From assembly GCA_013399305.1 (NCBI GenBank), contig VXAI01000028.1:2705818-2769817 (forward strand): 64,000 bases of DNA, read 5' to 3'. Made by a program: the position numbers and the translations under genes. Each line of letters starts with the position of its first letter. The first letter of the stretch is position 1. The stretch is from Rostratula benghalensis (lineage: Eukaryota > Chordata > Aves > Charadriiformes > Rostratulidae). Under the pieces are notes generated by a model. That model was not told the DNA's origin. It ran no database searches and worked only from the letters and a program-made list of their open reading frames with translations. Positions 57,970-64,000 of the stretch are shown here, one piece after another.

Positions 57970-60010
57970 GGCATATTTGGAAAGTAAAGGCAACATCAGA
58001 CTGAACAATCACATAGGTGAATTAAATCTCTCTGCATGTACTAATACAGATGCACACACGTGCACAGAAGAAAGTCTACCACTGATTTCAGGTAGGATCT
58101 GTGTCCCTGTTGCATTCAGCCTCAGTAAGAGCAGGATTTTTTTTCCAAGAATTTGTAGACTCTCCCAACCTGTCTTCAAACAATAGAAACAAGTAGCACA
58201 TATAACAACTGAAGGAAAGTTTGAGCAAAGCTATCTGTAACCACTTAAGATTCAAATATGCCAGAAGTTCCTAAGTCATCTGATACTAATTTCTGAAGAA
58301 TTCAAATAGGACTTGTGTTATGCTACATGCCAGAAACTATAAATACAATGCTTTCCCTTATCAGTCTCTTCTCTCACTTTAGGCAGCTTGATAGCATTAG
58401 CGTAGTATCGGCACTATTCCTCCTTTCTTCCCCTAACAGAATGCAAGGAACCTGTGGGACTTTTCTGCTGATTTATATTCAAAGCTGGAGGTGAAACTAT
58501 TGTATTGGAAGATTGTACTGAATGGGAACTAGTAGCCAGCCCACACGGGCTTTACTGGAAGAAGTCATAGAAAAAGGCAATCACATGAGAAGATTTAGAA
58601 CAGGGATAAATTAGCAAATGGCAAAGTTCACCCAGAGGTAAGGTTTGCGTGCTAGGCTTTGTGTTTACACGCTCTATCCTGTGGATGCAGATCTCCACTG
58701 ATGTGTTCCATGGGAGAGAACAGCTGGGACTCTCTCAGTTTCCACTGCCAGAACTAGTCTGAAGACAGGAATTTCAGATAATGTAGCAAGGAGAGAGCAC
58801 CTACAGTTATAAAAACAGTCAAAACAGTCTGATGGGAAAAACAGGTGACTGCTAGAGCTGAAGTTTTGTTTTTAGAAAAAGTCACATAGTCTAGTATGGT
58901 AAGCTTCTGAAGTGCTCTACAGATTTTCATTTAAAGCTAAAATCTAAAGGCTGTTGATTTATTAGATGGCAGGTCTATAATGAACTGGTATTTAAATATT
59001 TTTCTTCCTACCAGACTGGAATCTTCAGAGCACTTTGCCTCTCATGAGGCTACCCAGAGGTGGTTAGCCCTGATGTTAGGTGCCAGATGGATCAGCTGGG
59101 TATGGGTACATATGGGAAAGACCAGCTAGTGAACCACTTACAGGAAAGAATGAGTTGATCACACTCTAAAGCTGCCTGAAGACATGGCATGCCCCTAGAT
59201 ATATATGGCTAAATACAGTTTAATATTCACAGGATTGAAAATAATTAATTTTCAGTCATAGCAACAAAAACCCCTGAGATATTTTGATTTTAGGAATATC
59301 AGTATTTCATCCCTATTCCAAGAACAGAATTTCAGTTAAAAAAAAAATATTACAGAATTCCAGTTCCACTGAACACCTCTTTTTGTGTGTGTGTTGTGAT
59401 TGAGATATTAAACAGGAATTCTTAATTTTTCTCTTCTCAGACATAAAAGTTTTAATTTATAAATTCTATAAAAATTCAGCATAAACAAGTGGTTGTATCA
59501 TCCATCAATTAGATAAATTAAAATAAGATACAATGAAGCTTCATTAGGAATTTATAAAAAGTTCTGAAACAAATATTTGTAGATATAGGAAACTATAGCT
59601 ATGCTGTCCTTGGACTAGAACATATTCTGTGCATTCAGTTGTTGAAACAAACCACAGTATTTTTTCCACTAAGAAAAAAAATGTTGAATTACATTCATTT
59701 TCATAGCCTCAGTTGTTTTATTTCATCTTCTTTCAGGTTACTTAACCCTTCTGGAAATTTCTTCAAGTTTAGGTAATTTTTCAGATAAAAATAATTACAC
59801 ATCAAAACATCATTTATGATCTTTTGATAATATTGGAGTTAAGCGTTGCATTTTGGCCTACAGGAAAGACTGACATCTGCCAGAAACTAAGTGTTTTGAT
59901 ATTTCTGAATATGCCCTAAATGTAATTGTGAAAAGTGACTTTAATTCAGATTTTGGCCTGGAACCTCATTTTTTAAGGAATTTTGTTATTCAGTACAAGT
60001 ATTATAGCAA
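57970..60010. other. non-coding stretch, no gene recognised
   Basis: AT-rich, with short A-runs (59339-59348). No gene or element is recognised. Confidence 0.55.
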
Positions 60011-60017
60011 ATACTGG

Positions 60018-60717
60018 AGATCAGCCCTGAAGAGAAGGACTTGGGAATGCTGGTTGATGAGAAGCCCAACATGAGCCACTAGTGTGCACTGGCAGCCCAG
60101 AAAGCCAACTGCATCCTGGGATACATCAAAAGAAGTGTGACCAGCCGGTTGCAGGAGGTGATTCTACCCCTCTAGTCTGCTCTCATGAGACCCCACCTAG
60201 AGTACTATGTCCAGCTTTCGAGTCTTCAACATAGACAGACATGGACCTGTTGGAATGGGTCCAGTGGAGGGCCATGAAGATGATCAGAGGGCTGGAGCAC
60301 CTCTCCTATGAAGACAGGCTGAGAGAGCCGGGGTTGTTTATCCTGGATTAGAGAAGGCTCCAGGGAGACCTTCTAGCAGCCTTCCAGTACCTGAAGGGAG
60401 CCTACAGGAGAGCTGGAGAGGGACTCTTTGTCAGGAAGTGTAGTGACAGGACAAGGTGTTACAGCTTTGAATTGGAAGAAGGAAGATTTAGATTGAATAC
60501 CAAAAATAAGCTCTTTACTGTGAGCGTGATGAGACACAGGAACAGGTTGCCCAGGGAAACTGTGGATGCCCCATCCCTGGTAGTGTTTAAGGCCAGGCTG
60601 GATGGGGCTTTGAGCAACCTGCTCTGGTGGGTAGTGTCCCTGCCCATGGGCAGGGGAATTGGAACTTGATGATCTTTAATGTCCCTTCCAACTCTAACCA
60701 TTCTATGAATCTATGTT
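60018..60717 (+). mobile_element. CR1 LINE, 5' truncated, with in-frame stops
   Basis: About 700 bases of the 3' part of CR1. The start encodes the late reverse-transcriptase segment (Glu-Glu-Lys-Asp-Leu-Gly-Met-Leu-Val-Asp), followed by 'AAQKANCILGYIKRSVTSR', then 'RPHLEYYVQL', a degraded connector, and the 'NRLPRETVDAPSLVVFKARL' motif near 60544-60603. It ends in a 3' UTR ('GGAACTTGATGATCTTTAAT') and a tail ATTCTATGAATCTATG. In-frame TAG stops occur at 60080-60082, 60173-60175 and 60349-60351, with frame changes near 60235. Unlike the copies at 30.4 and 39.5 kb it continues upstream through the normal CR1 coding order and has no foreign head. It is inactive. Confidence 0.93.
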
Positions 60718-60719
60718 TC

Positions 60720-63700
60720 TATTATATTATTATAGTTCTATTATGTTTTTATCAATTATGGCATTCACTGTGGCTGATGTTAGATTCATACACAACTAAT
60801 GTCACAAAGATTTTGGCACTCTTTCATTAACTGTTGTGACTGGAGGAACAGGAGAATTGAGTTAACAAGACTTGCAGCCCAAACTCTACAGAATAGAGAT
60901 TTTTTAATCCATTTCAGTTAAACATTTAAATTAAATAGGTCAAAATTTACTAGATCCACTAATCTACTTCCTTTTCATAACATATACTTCTCTAAAATCA
61001 CTGAGGTGTTCTCAAGCATCCTGGAGTTTACACTAGAGTCCAGAGAAAGTTCTCATGCTCTTAAAAAGATTAATGGCAGTCAGACTTTGATGAGTCTTGC
61101 CTCTTAATTTAGTCCAGCACTGAACATTCTCAGCTAATTCCTCTCTTGTTTGTTTTTCTTAAAGGCAAAACTTCATAGTTAACTTTTTGGGAAAAAAACC
61201 TTTCACTTCCATTTCATTTCACGTTTCTTTGTCATAAAACACCCTCAACAAAATCATATTCACCATTGCAAGTGTAATTCAGAAATTAAGTGATCTGGAA
61301 AACTCAGATGGGGAAGTCCAGATGCATTTCACCCTGATTAGCAGAAAGTGGCAACTGGTTCATAGAAATATAGCTCAAACACCGAAGTGTCGAGGGCACC
61401 ACAATGCAGGAAAGCAGGCAAGTTGAGTGGCAAGGGGAGCTAAACACTTCTGAGTATTTTGCAAGAACTTCACCATAGTAGCAAGCAGCCCTGTTCCCTC
61501 TAGTCTGCGTCCCTATGTGGTGTCCTGGTAACTGTTTTAATGAAAGCTCTTACACACTATTCTTAAAATAACCCATCTGTTTACTGGGGTGAACCAAAAG
61601 CTGTAAATGCAGTGTAATATGCCAAAAAATATAATAGCCTCAATATATGATCTATGTCAACCAGCAACAAGTTCCAGCTGGGGCAGCCTAATGGAACAAA
61701 GACAGCTCTTGGCTTAATACTGATTACATGCTTCTGAAGTCCCAAATCAGGCAAAAGAGAAATAAAGCTCAAGACCTTGACCAGATGTGCAATACCCAGC
61801 CGAGCGCACAGTGAGCATGCTCCCCAAGCAACCTCGCTATCAACACAGACAGTTCCAAGCAGATCAGACATCTGTTTTGGATGGCTAATACCAGGAACGT
61901 AGTACATAATCACAGATAACAGTTGAGCAGGACTGATCCTTTGAACTGCCCTTCTCCTTCGCTCCTGTTGCTAGCCATAATTTGAGTTAGCGCATGGTCT
62001 GTTTTAGACAGTGAGTGACAGAGTCACAACAACTCAGCTCTGAACTCTGCAGCTGAGGAAAGACTGGATTTCCTGAAGTGCTCTAGCATGACATTAATGG
62101 CCAGGATTGCAAAGTCCACTGACACCCAACCATAATACTCTTTCTAATATCTCTCCCACTTCTTTCCATTAAGTTAGGTAAACAGATGGAAATTAATTAA
62201 ATCTACAAATTAATGGTTATTGTATTGTGGTCCACAATGAGGATTTATCATATAATAGCATTTAGTACACGTTGTCAGCAAAGGAGGTTAAAGACATTCC
62301 CTGTGACAAAACATGTCTAATCCCAGTGACCACTTCCATCTTAATCAAATCACCTAAATACATGTCTGACATGTACATTCTTGAAGTCCTCTGTTCCACA
62401 GAAAGAGCCTGGGTGTATTTCATCCAGAGATTCCAGCTCCCTGAGAAGATAAGGCTGACTCTACACATCATATGAGTTTACAGTAATCATGCCATACAAC
62501 AAACATATATGAGAAGTGGCCTAGATAACACACAACCCTTTTGGGCTAGTTAGTATGCTTGTTTTTGAGAAAATGACTTTATTTTCAGTTTGCTTTCTTA
62601 AAGTATTTATCACAGCAAATTCCTGATCCATGACTAGAGCTTGCAGGTGTCAACAAACCCCAAATTATGTAACATTTTCAAAATCTGGATTAATTCATAG
62701 ATTTACCAGAGGCTCCCTTGCGATGATTTTCCCTCAAAGGTTGTCTGAGATGACAGAACTTTTGGAGGTGATAATTCCTATCTTTCAATTACAGCCCTGA
62801 TGGTCTGATAAAGACTATAAAACTGCAACCATTAAATCTCTGGTCCCTGAATTGCCCCTGAGCATTCTCCTTTGAGATCACCTAAAAGAGATAAACAGAT
62901 ATGTAAAGAGCATGTGATGGAACTGTTCCAGCATTGATACTGATGATATTACTATATTACTTGGCTTTAAATTTATGCTAATATCAATTAAGCAGGTTTT
63001 ATTAATACTTGCTCTCATTTCTTGAAGTTGTCTTACAAAACAGTCTACTTCACACTTGTGAAGAAAAAAATTACTTTCCACATTCATATGCTCTGTACAA
63101 CATGGGAGAAAAGGCAGCCTTAAAGAGAGGTTTATTAGACAAATTAGAGAAGAGTAGCAGTGGAGGAAAAAGTGTGTTCACGTTCACAGGAAAGGCCATC
63201 TTCTGTAGATTCCTTAAGTTATCGTCATAAACACTGATCAGAAACTTCATGGAGTCGAGGTTGTTCATTTTTGACCTGTGAACAGCTCTCCTAAATCCAC
63301 ATGACGTAGCTATAGAAGTGCTTTTGCGGTTCTGGCAAAGCACTGGCACGCTGGCAAAGTTCAAGAGCTACTGCTAGCTTTCTCCTTTTGTTTGTCTGCA
63401 AAACATGTGCCCAACAATCCCATTTTATCTTAGCCCATTCATGTATTCCCCTGCCTGAAACTGCACAACCAGCATCCTTATAATACTATGCTTGGAATAA
63501 AGTGTCTTCCTTTCTGCTGTTGTAATCAAACAAGGCCAACAAATAGTTTCTGCTTCTCCTCCCGCCGCGCGCACACTTTTTACTTTTCTTCAGACATCCT
63601 AATTAATCTTCCCCTAAGTTTACCAAAGAACTGCTTTAATCCAGTAGGGTCCATGACCCATGATATAGTATCAGAATAGAGCAGTAGAGATAACTGAGAG

Positions 63701-63870
63701 CCTATCACAAGATGGGATATTTTCTGGGAGTTTTCTTTTGAAGAGTGGTTACCATTTTTTACTATATATTGGGTACTGGTATGATTTATGTTTACACTCG
63801 GATTAGCAACAGAAAAATAATAGAACCCAAAGTATTTAACAATTCTGTAGCTCCAGTAACCTTATTGTGA
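60720..63870. other. non-coding stretch, no gene recognised
   Basis: AT-rich DNA without a recognisable gene. A tiny CpG cluster (CCCGCCGCGCGCAC) sits at 63563-63574, unusual for the surroundings but too small for a CpG island. Confidence 0.55.
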
Positions 63871-63879
63871 GCATCTCAG

Positions 63880-64000
63880 AATTTTTGGCCCACTTGGTGC
63901 TGACATTCTTATCTAATATGAAACACTGAGACATGGAGATGAATTACTTTCCCAGGAGATGCCATAAATTTTGGAACAGAGTAGGGATTTCAAAATGCGT
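63880..64000 (-). mobile_element. MIR-type fossil, reverse orientation, cut by window edge
   Basis: On the plus strand 'CTAATATGAAACACTGAGACA', 'GAGATGAATTACTTTCCCAGGA' and 'AACAGAGTAGGGATTTCAAAA' follow in order. They correspond to the reverse-complement MIR consensus (gatgaggaaactgaggca, gaggttaagtaacttgcccaagg, ggcagagccgggattcgaa). The spacing is right. The element continues beyond position 64000. Confidence 0.6.

Noticed and set aside
1..64000. CRISPR arrays, operons, prokaryotic promoters, phage or plasmid features
   Set aside because: No spaced direct repeats, no dense coding, and CR1/MIR elements show this is vertebrate nuclear DNA.
1..64000. tRNA, rRNA or snRNA genes
   Set aside because: No sequence with paired A/B boxes and cloverleaf arms, and no rRNA core motifs, were recognised on reading both strands.

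Overview
This window looks like non-coding nuclear DNA of a bird, or less likely another reptile. The evidence is five fragments of CR1 LINE retrotransposons whose 3' tails resemble the avian ATTCTATG type. There are few repeats overall, a few very old MIR-type (CORE-SINE) and palindromic DNA-element fossils, AT-rich sequence with short microsatellites, and a 20-N assembly gap. No operon, dense coding or other prokaryotic organisation is present. Nearly all open frames are short (at most 170 codons), often start at arbitrary points, and show no recognisable domain. The only frames recognised as protein-derived are the C-terminal reverse-transcriptase-side remnants inside the CR1 copies. No gene can be called with confidence. 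The stretch is best described as intergenic DNA (a gene desert) or the inside of a very long intron.

Layout. From 1 to 30.4 kb there is single-copy-like non-coding DNA with probable MIR remnants near 8.4, 20.7 and 21.4 kb and an old palindromic repeat piece near 11.15 kb. Several AT/TF-motif-rich blocks near 5.5-6.0, 8.6-9.0 and 24.4-24.8 kb read like conserved regulatory elements, although no alignment was possible. From 30.4 to 40.1 kb two related CR1 copies lie in opposite orientation about 8.6 kb apart. Both carry the same roughly 75-base non-CR1 head joined at the same point. Between them lie a homeobox-motif block (32.6-33.1 kb), a splice-ratchet-like motif (33.47 kb) and a palindromic DNA-element fossil (37.5 kb). 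From 40 to 57.5 kb there is mostly unremarkable DNA with an AT microsatellite, a CR1 tail and the gap at 48.4 kb. From 57.5 to 64 kb there is a CR1 tail, a longer degenerate CR1 copy with in-frame stops, and a MIR fossil cut by the window edge.

How parts could work together. If any transcript crosses the window it must be spliced from very small exons. Several short segments have good acceptor/donor pairs, notably a 27-base minus-strand microexon candidate at 24787-24813 and a minus-strand ATG exon candidate at 57916-57967. They occur on both strands, so some or all are chance matches. The most concrete unusual observation is the shared head-CR1 junction, which suggests a chimeric retroposon family.
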